Assembly (NCBI GenBank): GCA_020636535.1
Contig: JACJXT010000011.1
Coordinates: forward strand, 1,240,001 to 1,304,000
Direction: 5' to 3'
Source of the DNA: Chitinophagales bacterium
GTDB lineage: Bacteria > Bacteroidota > Bacteroidia > Chitinophagales > JADIYW01
DNA: 64,000 nt
The notes under the pieces are model-generated. The model made no database searches and was not told the DNA's origin. It saw only the letters and a list, made by a program, of their open reading frames with translations. The translations under genes and the position numbers were made by a program. Within the stretch, counting starts at the first letter, position 1. Each line of letters opens with the position of its first letter. Positions 8,089 through 16,489 of this stretch are shown one piece after another.

Positions 8089-9402
8089 TTATCTAACTAA
8101 ATCTTCTAAAAATGATTTGTCCATTTTTACAGTAGCTTTTAGTTGATATAAGATAGCGTACATACCAAAAAATGCTCGATGTAAATAAATAGCATCTCTA
8201 TTACCACGAATAGCTTTTGGTTTTCTAAACTCTTTGTTAGTACTCAATTGTTCACCTTCTCGATTCAATTGATTGGTATATTCTTCATCACCAAAATAAA
8301 AAGTATCGTGCTTTAAAGGTTCAGTAATTATATCAATTAATTTCTTTGCTGTACTATAAAACAATTGCATATCTTCCTTGCTGTCATCAGCTCTAAGCAT
8401 GTCTAATTTTATCAACTGTTCTTTAATTTTAGCTTCATCTTGTTGTAGATTTTCATCGGCTAAAGAAAAATAAGTTTTATAAAAATCTTCTGAAATACTT
8501 TTCATACAACCAAAATCAAGCACAACCAATTTGTAATCATTAGTTACTAAAAAATTTCCTGGATGTGGATCTGCATGAAATCGCTTTGCATGATGTATTT
8601 GTTGAAATACAAAATCTACCAAAGTTTGTCCAATTTTATTTTTAATAGCTTGACTAACATCAGAATTAATAAAATCTTGCAATGGCATTCCTTCAATCCA
8701 ATCCATTGTCAATACTCTATCAGAAGATAATTCTTTATAGTAATTCGGAATCACTACATTGTCTAATGACTGACAAAGTGCAGCTACTTCCAAACCATTT
8801 TGCAACTCTAAATTGTAGTCGCACTCTTCTGTTAATCTTGCTTCAAACTCTTCTGCGTAATAATCTAAAAACGAAGTAGGCACACCAATTAGTCGAGCAG
8901 CCAAAGGTTTTACCATATTAATATCGTTGTGAATAGCATCAGCAACGCCAGGATATTGAATTTTTACAGCCAACTTTTTACCATCTTTATACGCTTCATG
9001 AACTTGACCAATAGAAGCAGCGTGTTTTGCAGTAGCATCAAATTCATCGTAAATAGCATTGGGTGCTTTGCCAAATTGCTTGATAAAAGTATTGGTAATT
9101 AATGGACCAGACAAAGCCATGGCATTGTTCTGTGCTTGTGCAAACTTTTCGGCATACTCTTTTGGTAACAAGCCAGTGTCCATGCTCATCATCTGAGCTA
9201 CTTTTAAGGCACTTCCTTTTAGTTGATTGAGCAATTCAAAAATTTCGTCGGCATTTTTTTTGTCTAAATCTGCTTTATTGGTTTCTGAAACCATAGATTT
9301 TGCAGCATATTTTACATAGTTGCTACCAACTTTAACACCAGTTTTTAAAAATCTAGATGCTCTTTGCACTTTGGAAGTAGGAATTTTGTTTTGCTCTTTC
9401 AT
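8089..9402 (-). CDS. ABC1/UbiB-family atypical kinase
   Basis: A 437-residue ABC1/AarF-type protein. It has the family-specific KxGQ-like motif (LKGSALKVAQMMS, residues 62-73), the nucleotide-binding Lys147 in LAVKIQYPG, the catalytic loop HADPHPGN (276-283) and DFG (296-298). Members support ubiquinone or other isoprenoid-lipid metabolism, probably as ATPases. The gene follows a TetR-like gene by two bases, and a polyprenyl synthase gene is divergent nearby, which fits an isoprenoid role. A decayed copy of its 3' end lies at 5458-5745. The family is secure; the substrate is not. Confidence 0.93.
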   Translation of the reverse strand: MKEQNKIPTSKVQRASRFLKTGVKVGSNYVKYAAKSMVSETNKADLDKKNADEIFELLNQLKGSALKVAQMMSMDTGLLPKEYAEKFAQAQNNAMALSGPLITNTFIKQFGKAPNAIYDEFDATAKHAASIGQVHEAYKDGKKLAVKIQYPGVADAIHNDINMVKPLAARLIGVPTSFLDYYAEEFEARLTEECDYNLELQNGLEVAALCQSLDNVVIPNYYKELSSDRVLTMDWIEGMPLQDFINSDVSQAIKNKIGQTLVDFVFQQIHHAKRFHADPHPGNFLVTNDYKLVVLDFGCMKSISEDFYKTYFSLADENLQQDEAKIKEQLIKLDMLRADDSKEDMQLFYSTAKKLIDIITEPLKHDTFYFGDEEYTNQLNREGEQLSTNKEFRKPKAIRGNRDAIYLHRAFFGMYAILYQLKATVKMDKSFLEDLVR

Positions 9403-9404
9403 CT

Positions 9405-9887
9405 TTACTTATTGTTTAACTGAATCAAAAACTTTGCCAAATCAAAACCAGAGTCAAATGCATTTGGAGCAATAGAATCGTAAGCAAAATGTACTGCTTT
9501 TTCAATCATCACATCAGTATCTTCTTGTTGATTTGATGCATCTTTCGACCAAGTTTGTAGCACTACAATAAAACTCCACCATAACACTTCTATATACGAT
9601 TTTTCTACGAAAGCTCTTTTTTGCACTTCGCCAGTGTGTAGTGCATCTTCTAATATTGGATGCATTACATCAACATAAGCCGTTTTTAATTGCTTTACAT
9701 CATCATCTAAAAATATTAAAAATAAGTTTTTACTAAATATAGGTTTAAACTGTTCAGCATATTGATTGATTTGTTGAATAAAAGTAAAATAGAAAGCTAG
9801 TGTTTTTTCTCTAGAACTGTATTCAAAAAAAGCAACATCTTCGTGGCAAATAGCAATACTTTGTTCTGTTATTGTTTTAAAATTCAT
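9405..9887 (-). CDS. TetR-like ligand-binding domain protein lacking the HTH
   Basis: A 160-residue all-helical protein resembling the C-terminal domain of TetR/AcrR regulators that often precede ABC1 kinases in Bacteroidota (REKTLAFYFTFIQQI near residue 26, and EVLWWSFIVVLQTWS near residue 105). The expected ~50-residue N-terminal DNA-binding domain is missing: an in-frame stop occurs three codons upstream of the ATG, so it cannot be a mis-called start. It may bind a lipid or act as an adaptor for the kinase. The two genes are two bases apart and surely co-transcribed. Confidence 0.65.
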   Translation of the reverse strand: MNFKTITEQSIAICHEDVAFFEYSSREKTLAFYFTFIQQINQYAEQFKPIFSKNLFLIFLDDDVKQLKTAYVDVMHPILEDALHTGEVQKRAFVEKSYIEVLWWSFIVVLQTWSKDASNQQEDTDVMIEKAVHFAYDSIAPNAFDSGFDLAKFLIQLNNK

Positions 9888-9949
9888 AGTGATTCAATTC
9901 GTTATCTAAAATTATTATAGAATATGCAATTATAGTTTACCAAAAGGTT

Positions 9950-9957
9950 TAATTTTG
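9950..9957 (+). promoter_or_regulatory. Candidate -7 box of the polyprenyl synthase gene
   Basis: TAATTTTG fits TAnnTTTG. A transcript would start at about 9964, so translation cannot use the TTG at 9955 and must use the ATG at 9973. No clear -33 element was found. Confidence 0.4.
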
Positions 9958-9972
9958 TTAGAAATAGTTAAG

Positions 9973-10947
9973 ATGTTATTAATTGATGATTTGCGAAGCG
10001 TTTTTTTAGATTATTTACAAGCACAACAACTGCCTACAACACCAAATGAATTATATGAACCCAATACTTATTTTTTAAATATTGGTGGAAAAAGACTGCG
10101 ACCGATTCTATTATTATTAGCCAATCAATTATACAAAGGAAATGTAAATGATGCATTACCAGCAGCTTTAGCCATAGAGTATTTTCATAATTTTACATTA
10201 ATTCATGATGATGTAATGGATGATGCACCTTTGCGAAGAAATCAGCAAACAGTACATGAAAAATACAATATCAATACAGCAATTTTAAGTGGCGATGTTC
10301 TGTTGATTAAAGCTTACGAATTACTATCAAAAATAGATAATGAAAAATTAACTTTAGTATTTAAAATATTTAATCAAACAGCAATAGAAGTTTGTGAAGG
10401 TCAGCAATACGATATAAATTTTGAAACGCAAACTGTAGTAACTGAAGCAGATTATATTTATATGATTACATTAAAAACTTCAGTTTTAATTGCAGCAGCT
10501 ATGCAAATTGGTGCTTTACTTGGAAATGCTACAACAGAAGATGCGAATTTATTATACGATTATGCATTGAACTTAGGTATTGCCTTTCAAATACAAGACG
10601 ATATTTTAGATTGTTATGGTGATAATAAACAAGTTGGTAAACAAATTGGTGGCGACATCATTCAAAATAAAAAAACATTGTTAATGATTAAAGCATTAGC
10701 AGACAGTAGTATTAAAGATGATAGTGAATTATCTGATATTTTATTATCAAATACTATTAATAATGATGATAAAATAAATCAAGTATTGACTATTTTTGAA
10801 TGCTACAACATCAAAGCGAAAGTAATAAAAACCAGAGACAGTTATATTGCAAAAGCCAAAACAAACTTAGCACAATTAAATTTAGACAATACTAACAAAG
10901 CTATTTTAGAAAGCTTAATCCATCATTTGGTATTGAGAGCGTATTGA
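9973..10947 (+). CDS. Trans-isoprenyl (polyprenyl) diphosphate synthase
   Basis: About 324 residues from the ATG at 9973; this start was chosen because the alternative TTG at 9955 lies inside a probable promoter box. The signature regions are all present: GGKRLRP near residue 38, the first Asp-rich motif DDVMDD (residues 79-84) followed by RR, and the second Asp-rich motif DDILD followed by GDxxxxGK. The enzyme extends allylic diphosphates with isopentenyl diphosphate to make the side chain of menaquinone or undecaprenyl-type lipids; chain length cannot be read from the sequence. It is divergent from the TetR-like/ABC1 pair. Confidence 0.93.
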   Translation: MLLIDDLRSVFLDYLQAQQLPTTPNELYEPNTYFLNIGGKRLRPILLLLANQLYKGNVNDALPAALAIEYFHNFTLIHDDVMDDAPLRRNQQTVHEKYNINTAILSGDVLLIKAYELLSKIDNEKLTLVFKIFNQTAIEVCEGQQYDINFETQTVVTEADYIYMITLKTSVLIAAAMQIGALLGNATTEDANLLYDYALNLGIAFQIQDDILDCYGDNKQVGKQIGGDIIQNKKTLLMIKALADSSIKDDSELSDILLSNTINNDDKINQVLTIFECYNIKAKVIKTRDSYIAKAKTNLAQLNLDNTNKAILESLIHHLVLRAY

Positions 10948-11013
10948 AAAGTGCGTGCTGATAATTAACCTTTCTTAACACAGCTAATATTTTATTTATA
11001 ATCACCTTTGTAT

Positions 11014-11763
11014 ATGGAAACTTTAAATAAAGTAGCTAAAATAACCTTGCTCTTTTGGTTAATGAAAATAGTAGCTACAACACTCGGAGAAACGCTTGGC
11101 GATTTTATTTCAATGACACTTAACTTAGGTTACGCCACTGGAATTGGTATAACACTTATATTTTTTATTATCGTATTAATAGCTCAATTAAATGTAAAAA
11201 AGTATATTCCATATATATATTGGTTAGTCATTATAGGTACAACTACACTTGGTACAGAAATATCAGATTTTATAGATCGAAGCTTACATTTAGGTTATGC
11301 TTATGGTAGTCTATTATTAACTATAGGTTTGGCTGTTACCTTATTACTGTGGTACAAAAAATTTAAAAATTTAGAAGTATATCCAATCATCAATAAACAA
11401 AAAGAAATATATTATTGGATAGCTATTTTGTTTTCTAATAGTTTAGGTACAGCTTTTGGTGATTTTTTAAGTGATAATATTGGATTGAGCTATCTTAATG
11501 GTGCAATAGTAACTGGAGTAATTATTCTTATCGTTATTTTATTACATTATTTTACCAAGCTAAATGAAATACTATTGTTTTGGATAGCATTTATTTTTAC
11601 TAGACCATTTGGTGCAACTTTTGGCGATTTCCTAACAAAACCACACGCAAAAGGTGGACTAGACTTAGGTACATTAACAGCTTCATTAGTTGCTATTATT
11701 TTGATGGTAGTACTTATTTATTTTTCTAATAAAGAACATCAAAAGTCAATTAATAACACATAA
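11014..11763 (+). CDS. COG4705-type membrane protein with four internal repeats
   Basis: A 249-residue polytopic membrane protein built from four similar units, each with a Gly-rich GT/ET-x-GD-F core followed by LG-Y-x-G: GETLGDFIS, GTEISDFID, GTAFGDFLS and GATFGDFLT. This matches the uncharacterised membrane-anchored family COG4705. Eight hydrophobic segments are expected, two per repeat. The function is unknown; the invariant acidic residues inside each unit suggest an ion-binding or transport role. The ATG at 11014 is preferred over a TTG two codons upstream. Confidence 0.75.
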   Translation: METLNKVAKITLLFWLMKIVATTLGETLGDFISMTLNLGYATGIGITLIFFIIVLIAQLNVKKYIPYIYWLVIIGTTTLGTEISDFIDRSLHLGYAYGSLLLTIGLAVTLLLWYKKFKNLEVYPIINKQKEIYYWIAILFSNSLGTAFGDFLSDNIGLSYLNGAIVTGVIILIVILLHYFTKLNEILLFWIAFIFTRPFGATFGDFLTKPHAKGGLDLGTLTASLVAIILMVVLIYFSNKEHQKSINNT

Positions 11764-11796
11764 TTTTTAATTTAGATAAACATTATATCATAATAA

Positions 11797-12219
11797 ATGA
11801 AAACATATCAGTTTTATGCAGTTATTTCCATGTTTTTTGCAGGAGTTACAGCTGTTATTGCTAAAGCTGGACTTAAAAATGTAAGTGCAGATACAGGTTT
11901 GGCTATTAGAACTTGTTTTGTGTTCTTATTTGTTTGGATAAATATTTTTGTATTCAATCCACTTAAAGATTTTTCCAACTTAACAACAAAAGATATTAGT
12001 TACTTAGGAATTTCTGCATTAACAACAACACTTTCTTGGATTTTTTACTACAGAGCAATAAAAATTGGAAATGTATCTGAAGTTGCTTTAATAGATAAAG
12101 CGAGTATTATTGTAACACTTATACTTTCTTTTTTATTTTTAAATGAACAGTTTACTTGGCGTATTGCATTAGGTGCTACATTAATGCTAAGTGGATTTTT
12201 AGTTTTAACAGTTAAATGA
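11797..12219 (+). CDS. Single-domain EamA/DMT-type transporter
   Basis: A 140-residue membrane protein holding one EamA unit (five hydrophobic segments), about half the length of a normal DMT exporter. The signature regions AVISMFFAGVTAVIAKAGL at the N-terminus and ALIDKASIIVTLILSFLFLNE at the C-terminal half are typical. Such half-size proteins are a recognised subgroup and probably work as dimers, so this need not be a truncation. The substrate is unknown. Confidence 0.82.
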   Translation: MKTYQFYAVISMFFAGVTAVIAKAGLKNVSADTGLAIRTCFVFLFVWINIFVFNPLKDFSNLTTKDISYLGISALTTTLSWIFYYRAIKIGNVSEVALIDKASIIVTLILSFLFLNEQFTWRIALGATLMLSGFLVLTVK

Positions 12220-12261
12220 TTAAGTTATTTTCAATTTTAACTAATTTATATTATAATAAAA

Positions 12262-12749
12262 TTAGATTATTGATTCGTTGTGTAGCTCAAGTAATTTATT
12301 TAATAGATTTATAGAATAGTATCTATTTCTTTCTAGTAAAGTTTGAAAAATTGGTCTTAATTCTTTTATAATATTTTTGTCTTTAGCTGTTGATAGAATT
12401 CCTAAAGTACCTATGCATTATATATTAAAATTTTCTGCAATTTTTCTTGCTTTTTTATCATCAATGAGTAAAAAGTTAGCATTTAATTCTTTATATAGAA
12501 TTATTGATTCAGATTCTCCATAGTCCATTATAAATGATAAATCATTAAATCCTTTAATTGAAACAATTCTCGATTCAAAAAAGAATTTTATTGTATTATA
12601 AAACTCAGTGCTTTTATCTAAAGTTATTTCTTCCCAAACTGCTTTTGAGATTTTTTTTCATCAAAAAGTTGATTTAATAAATCTAATTTATCAATTATTG
12701 CTAATGAAAAAATTGGTCCAGCATCTGCAATTAAAAGCCCATTTTTCAT
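12262..12749 (-). pseudogene. DUF3368 (PIN-like) toxin gene, frameshifted and with a nonsense codon
   Basis: Reading the minus strand from the ATG at 12749 gives MKNGLLIADAGPIFSLAIIDKL, the N-terminus of a DUF3368 protein with the first acidic residue. After about 30 codons a run of eight A residues shifts the frame; the continuation SKAVWEEITL, then DYGESESIILYKELNANFLLIDD (DxGE and DD-x-A-R motifs) and GTLGILSTAKDKNII is in another frame. A TAA also replaces a codon just before CIGTLGIL. The ATG overlaps the antitoxin stop by one base, so coupling survives, but the nuclease-like toxin is dead unless rescued by frameshifting and readthrough. Confidence 0.85.
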
Positions 12750-13009
12750 TATTTCAATTTTTCAATATCGTTTAAAACATCTTCTTCGTTTAAGTTTGAA
12801 ATTGAAATTTTATTATTAGAAAGTTCTTTTTCAAACTCAAATCGAGACATTTCAGATAGTTGAGCAGCTTTTCCAATGGTTAACTTTTGCAAGTCATAAA
12901 GTTGTATTGCTAAAATTAGCTTAATGCGTTTTTTTAGTTCATTTTCAGACTCATTTAATGCTAAAAGAATATCATTTGGTAAGTCTAACGATATTTTTCG
13001 AGTTGTCAT
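12749..13009 (-). CDS. UPF0175-family antitoxin
   Basis: An 86-residue protein of the UPF0175 family: an N-terminal strand (KISLDLPNDILLAL), then KLTIGKAAQLSEMSRFEFEKEL, a predicted helix-turn-helix-like segment, and an acidic tail. These small proteins pair with DUF3368 PIN-like proteins as putative toxin-antitoxin systems. Here the antitoxin is intact while its partner downstream is broken, so it is probably a relic or a free-standing regulator. Confidence 0.85.
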   Translation of the reverse strand: MTTRKISLDLPNDILLALNESENELKKRIKLILAIQLYDLQKLTIGKAAQLSEMSRFEFEKELSNNKISISNLNEEDVLNDIEKLK

Positions 13010-13093
13010 TTTGATATGCTTTTATCAAATTTAATACTTTTTCATGAAGTTTAGTTTGATTTATAATTTTCAATACAGTAAAATTAAACCTAA

Positions 13094-13933
13094 TCAATCT
13101 ACTTGTCTATAAAAATTCCAAATATCAATACATTCTTTTGCTGCTTTTACATCGTGAACTCTTAAAATAGAAGCACCATTTTGTAATGCCAACATATGTG
13201 CAGCAGTACTTGCATTTAATGCATCTTGTGGTTCAATAGCTAATAGTTTATACAACATACTTTTTCTAGAAATACCAACTAAAATCGGACAATTAAATAC
13301 ATTAAATTTAGTTATATGTTTTAGTAGTATATAATTTTGAGCTATCGTTTTGCCAAAACCAAATCCAACATCAAGTATAATATCTTTAATGCCTTTATTT
13401 CTTAACTCAATTATTTTGTTGTTAAAGAAATCCATAATATCCAACACTATATCATTATAATTAGGATTGTCTTGCATATTGCTTGGTGTATTTTGCATGT
13501 GCATAATAATATATGGTAATTTAGATTTTGCTACAACATCAATTAATTGTTCATCTATATTTCCAGCACTAATATCATTAATAATGTCAATACCTTCGTC
13601 AATTGCAACGCTTGCCACTTCGCTTCTATAAGTATCAATAGAAATAAAAATATTCGGAAATGCTTGTCTAATCTTTTTTAATGTAGGAATTACTCGATTA
13701 ATTTCTGCTTCAACACTAATTTCTTGTGCATTCGGTCGAGAACTCATACCACCAATATCAATAATCGTAGCACCATCATTAACCATTTGTTCTACATGTT
13801 TTAAAATAATTGCATCATTATTATACTGTCCACCATCAAAAAAAGAATCTGGTGTAAGGTTTAAAATTCCCATAATAATTGGCGTTTCACTATACAATAA
13901 CTTACCATTGGCGTTGATACAAATGTTGTTCAT
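13094..13933 (-). CDS. folP: Dihydropteroate synthase
   Basis: A 279-residue TIM-barrel enzyme that joins p-aminobenzoate to hydroxymethyl-dihydropterin diphosphate in folate synthesis. The two family signatures are present: MGILNLTPDSFFDGG (residues 21-35) and IDIGGMSSRP (about 58-67). Further conserved segments are GFGFGKT, GISRKSM and HDV near the end, which bind the pterin and phosphate. Normal length. It is divergent from the DUF1599 gene; the two share a 57-base intergenic region. Cytoplasmic. Confidence 0.95.
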   Translation of the reverse strand: MNNICINANGKLLYSETPIIMGILNLTPDSFFDGGQYNNDAIILKHVEQMVNDGATIIDIGGMSSRPNAQEISVEAEINRVIPTLKKIRQAFPNIFISIDTYRSEVASVAIDEGIDIINDISAGNIDEQLIDVVAKSKLPYIIMHMQNTPSNMQDNPNYNDIVLDIMDFFNNKIIELRNKGIKDIILDVGFGFGKTIAQNYILLKHITKFNVFNCPILVGISRKSMLYKLLAIEPQDALNASTAAHMLALQNGASILRVHDVKAAKECIDIWNFYRQVD

Positions 13934-13990
13934 TAGAATATTTATCTTAAAATAAACTTATAAAAGTACAATTTCTTTATTTTTGTAGCA

Positions 13991-14545
13991 ATGTCTAGCC
14001 AAATTGAAATAACAATTAAACAATACGATGCTGTTTTTGACGCTTGTAGAGCCGTGTTTATAAAAAAAACAAAAGATTATGGCACTTCGTGGCGAATGTT
14101 GAGAGCAAGGTCAATTACCGACCAATTATATATTAAAGCCAAACGCATTAGAACGATTGACGAAAAAGGTGAACAGAAAATTGGCGACAGTATGGAAGAC
14201 GAGTTTTTAGCTTGTGTAAACTATGGTATTATTGCATTGATACAACTAGAAATTCAGAACGACAATAGCATTAGCTATGAATTAACAGAAACAGAAGCTT
14301 TAGTATATTACAATAAATACTATACAATTATAAAAGATTTAATGATTGCTAAAAATCACGATTATGGCGAAGCTTGGCGAGATATGCGTATTAGTTCCTT
14401 CACCGATTTAATTTTGAGTAAACTACATCGTATCAAACAGATAGAAGACAACCAAGGCAAAACCATAGCTTCCGAAGGAATTGATGCGAACTACATGGAC
14501 ATAGTCAACTACGCCATTTTTGCATTAATACAGATTGATAATTAG
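13991..14545 (+). CDS. DUF1599-domain protein (duplicated domain)
   Basis: A 184-residue protein with two copies of the same ~80-residue helical unit. The first has KTKDYGTSWRMLR near residue 25 and the second KNHDYGEAWRDMR near residue 120, each followed by LxxKxxRIxxI and an AxxNYxI/VNYAIFALI helix. This is the DUF1599 family, common in Bacteroidota and related to nucleotide-pyrophosphatase-like helical folds. The biochemical role is not established. A TATTTTTG box at 13978-13985 lies just upstream of the ATG and is a plausible -7 element. Confidence 0.85.
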   Translation: MSSQIEITIKQYDAVFDACRAVFIKKTKDYGTSWRMLRARSITDQLYIKAKRIRTIDEKGEQKIGDSMEDEFLACVNYGIIALIQLEIQNDNSISYELTETEALVYYNKYYTIIKDLMIAKNHDYGEAWRDMRISSFTDLILSKLHRIKQIEDNQGKTIASEGIDANYMDIVNYAIFALIQIDN

Positions 14546-14573
14546 CTAATTACATAATTAATCAATTAGCTAA
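14542..14573. terminator. Inverted repeat after the DUF1599 gene
   Basis: TTAGCTAATT and AATTAGCTAA form a perfect 10-bp stem around a 12-base loop, overlapping the end of the DUF1599 gene. There is no T tract, so termination is uncertain. Confidence 0.35.
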
Positions 14574-14611
14574 TTAATAAATTCACTTATCTTTAGACTT
14601 AGTTTGCATAT

Positions 14612-15334
14612 ATGAAGAACCTTTTAAACATATTACAAGAAGAAAAAAATAGTAGATTAAAAGGTGGTATCTATCATCAAACACAAATTAAGTTGTCGTA
14701 TAATACGAATAGAATTGAAGGAAGTCAGTTAACAGAAGAACAAACTAGATATATTTACGAAACGAATACTTTGTTTACAGAAGATGGCATTAACCATACT
14801 AATATAGATGACATATTAGAAACAGTTAATCACTTTGCTTGTTTCGATTATATGTTAGATATTGCTAGTGAACCATTATCAGAAGCACATATAAAACAAT
14901 TTCATTTGTTGCTTAAAAATAACACTTCTGATGCTAAAAAAACTTGGTTTAATATTGGAGATTATAAAACAAAACCTAATATAGTTGGTGGAATTGAGAC
15001 TTCAAAACCGAAAAATGTTGCTAATGATATGAAGCAGTTGCTAGAAACATATCATAATATTGAACCTATTAAGATAAATGATATTATAGATTTCCATTAT
15101 CAATTCGAGAAAATCCATCCATTTCAAGACGGCAATGGCAGAGTTGGAAGATTGATACTATTTAAAGAATGTTTAACCAATGATATAGTACCATTTATTA
15201 TAGAAGACGACCATAAGTTTTTCTATTATAGAGGATTAACAGAGTATCCAACAATAAAAGAATATTTAATAGATACTTGTCTTCCAGCACAAGATAATTA
15301 TCAATTGATGATAGATTACTTTTTTTCTAAATAA
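14612..15334 (+). CDS. Fic-family protein with N-terminal inhibitory helix
   Basis: A 240-residue Fic-domain protein. The catalytic loop HPFQDGNGRVGR (His near residue 169) matches HPFx(D/E)GNGRxxR, so it should transfer AMP or another nucleotide-derived group to a target hydroxyl. Near the N-terminus, TNRIEGS (residues 32-38) fits the autoinhibitory motif (S/T)xxxE(G/N), whose Glu blocks ATP binding; this makes it a class II Fic protein, regulated in cis. No partner antitoxin gene is seen. The target is unknown and may be a cellular protein or itself. Confidence 0.9.
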   Translation: MKNLLNILQEEKNSRLKGGIYHQTQIKLSYNTNRIEGSQLTEEQTRYIYETNTLFTEDGINHTNIDDILETVNHFACFDYMLDIASEPLSEAHIKQFHLLLKNNTSDAKKTWFNIGDYKTKPNIVGGIETSKPKNVANDMKQLLETYHNIEPIKINDIIDFHYQFEKIHPFQDGNGRVGRLILFKECLTNDIVPFIIEDDHKFFYYRGLTEYPTIKEYLIDTCLPAQDNYQLMIDYFFSK

Positions 15335-15414
15335 GCTTAATTACTTTTTAATATGTATACCTTATAACCCTAAGTATTAAAATATTTTGTTATTTTGTTG
15401 CTGAAAAATAAACG

Positions 15415-16479
15415 ATGATACAATTTATAATCAAAAAGTTTTTTTATGGCATCTTAGTTTTGCTAGGTGTCATCTTTGTCGTATTTGCCTTATTCAACAT
15501 CTTACCTGTAGATCCTGCAAGACTAACACTTGGACAAAGAGCAGATGTTGAATCTGTAGAAGCTATTAATAAAGAGCTTGGTTTAGACAAACCATTTATG
15601 ACTAAATTGGGTTTGTATTTAAACGACCTTTCGCCAATTTCTATCAATGAAAATACAGCAACAGCTAAAGAAAAATACCATTATACAAAATTGTTTGCTG
15701 TAGGAAAAGAGAATGCTTTAGTCATAAAAAAGCCATACTTAAGACGCTCTTATCAAAGTAAAGAACTAGTTAGTGAAAAAATAAAACGAGCATTACCTAA
15801 AACCATTTTGTTGGCTATTGCAGCAATGCTTATTGCTAGTTTAATTGGTGTTTTATTTGGTGTGTTAGCAGCTATCAAACAACATTCGTGGTTCGATACT
15901 ATTGCTATGTCATTGTCTAATTTAGGTATTTCTGTACCGTCGTATTTCTCTGCTATAGTTTTAGGTTATATATTTGGAATTTTACTACATAATCTAACTG
16001 GTTTAGAACAAGTAGGCGATTTAACCACGATAGACGATTATGGAAATAATGTCATCGTACTAAAAAATTTAATCTTACCAGCTATTGCATTAGGTACTCG
16101 TCCAATAGGAATTATTTTTCAGTTAACGCGTTCTGCCATGCTCGATGTACTGTCGCAAGATTATATGCGTACTGCAAAAGCAAAAGGACTTTCTTTTAAA
16201 ACCATTATGTTTAAACATGGATTACGCAATGCGATGAATCCAGTGGTAACTACTATTTCTGGTTGGTTTGCTTCTTTACTTGCAGGTGCATTTTTTGTAG
16301 AAGTTATTTTCGATATCAAAGGATTAGGATATACTGCAGTTAATTCTTTATTGAATTTTGATTTTCCAGTAACCATGGGTTGTGTATTATTTACAGCATT
16401 GGTATTTATTATTGTCAACTTTTTTGTAGATATTTTATACGGATTATTAGATCCTAGAATTAGAATTGGTAAAGCTTAA
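15415..16479 (+). CDS. Oligopeptide-type ABC transporter permease (OppB-like)
   Basis: A 354-residue inner-membrane permease of the DppB/OppB type. The N-terminal segment (FFYGILVLLGVIFVVFALFNILP) and PVDPARLTLG are typical of the first helix and following loop. The cytoplasmic coupling motif near residue 255 (DYMRTAKAKGLSFKTIMFKHGLRNA) and the C-terminal LLDPRIRIG are diagnostic. The matching double ATPase is at 24055-25836 and no substrate-binding protein or second permease is in this window, so the transporter genes are dispersed. Direct neighbour aroK follows by ten bases. Confidence 0.92.
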   Translation: MIQFIIKKFFYGILVLLGVIFVVFALFNILPVDPARLTLGQRADVESVEAINKELGLDKPFMTKLGLYLNDLSPISINENTATAKEKYHYTKLFAVGKENALVIKKPYLRRSYQSKELVSEKIKRALPKTILLAIAAMLIASLIGVLFGVLAAIKQHSWFDTIAMSLSNLGISVPSYFSAIVLGYIFGILLHNLTGLEQVGDLTTIDDYGNNVIVLKNLILPAIALGTRPIGIIFQLTRSAMLDVLSQDYMRTAKAKGLSFKTIMFKHGLRNAMNPVVTTISGWFASLLAGAFFVEVIFDIKGLGYTAVNSLLNFDFPVTMGCVLFTALVFIIVNFFVDILYGLLDPRIRIGKA

Positions 16480-16489
16480 ATTAATATAA

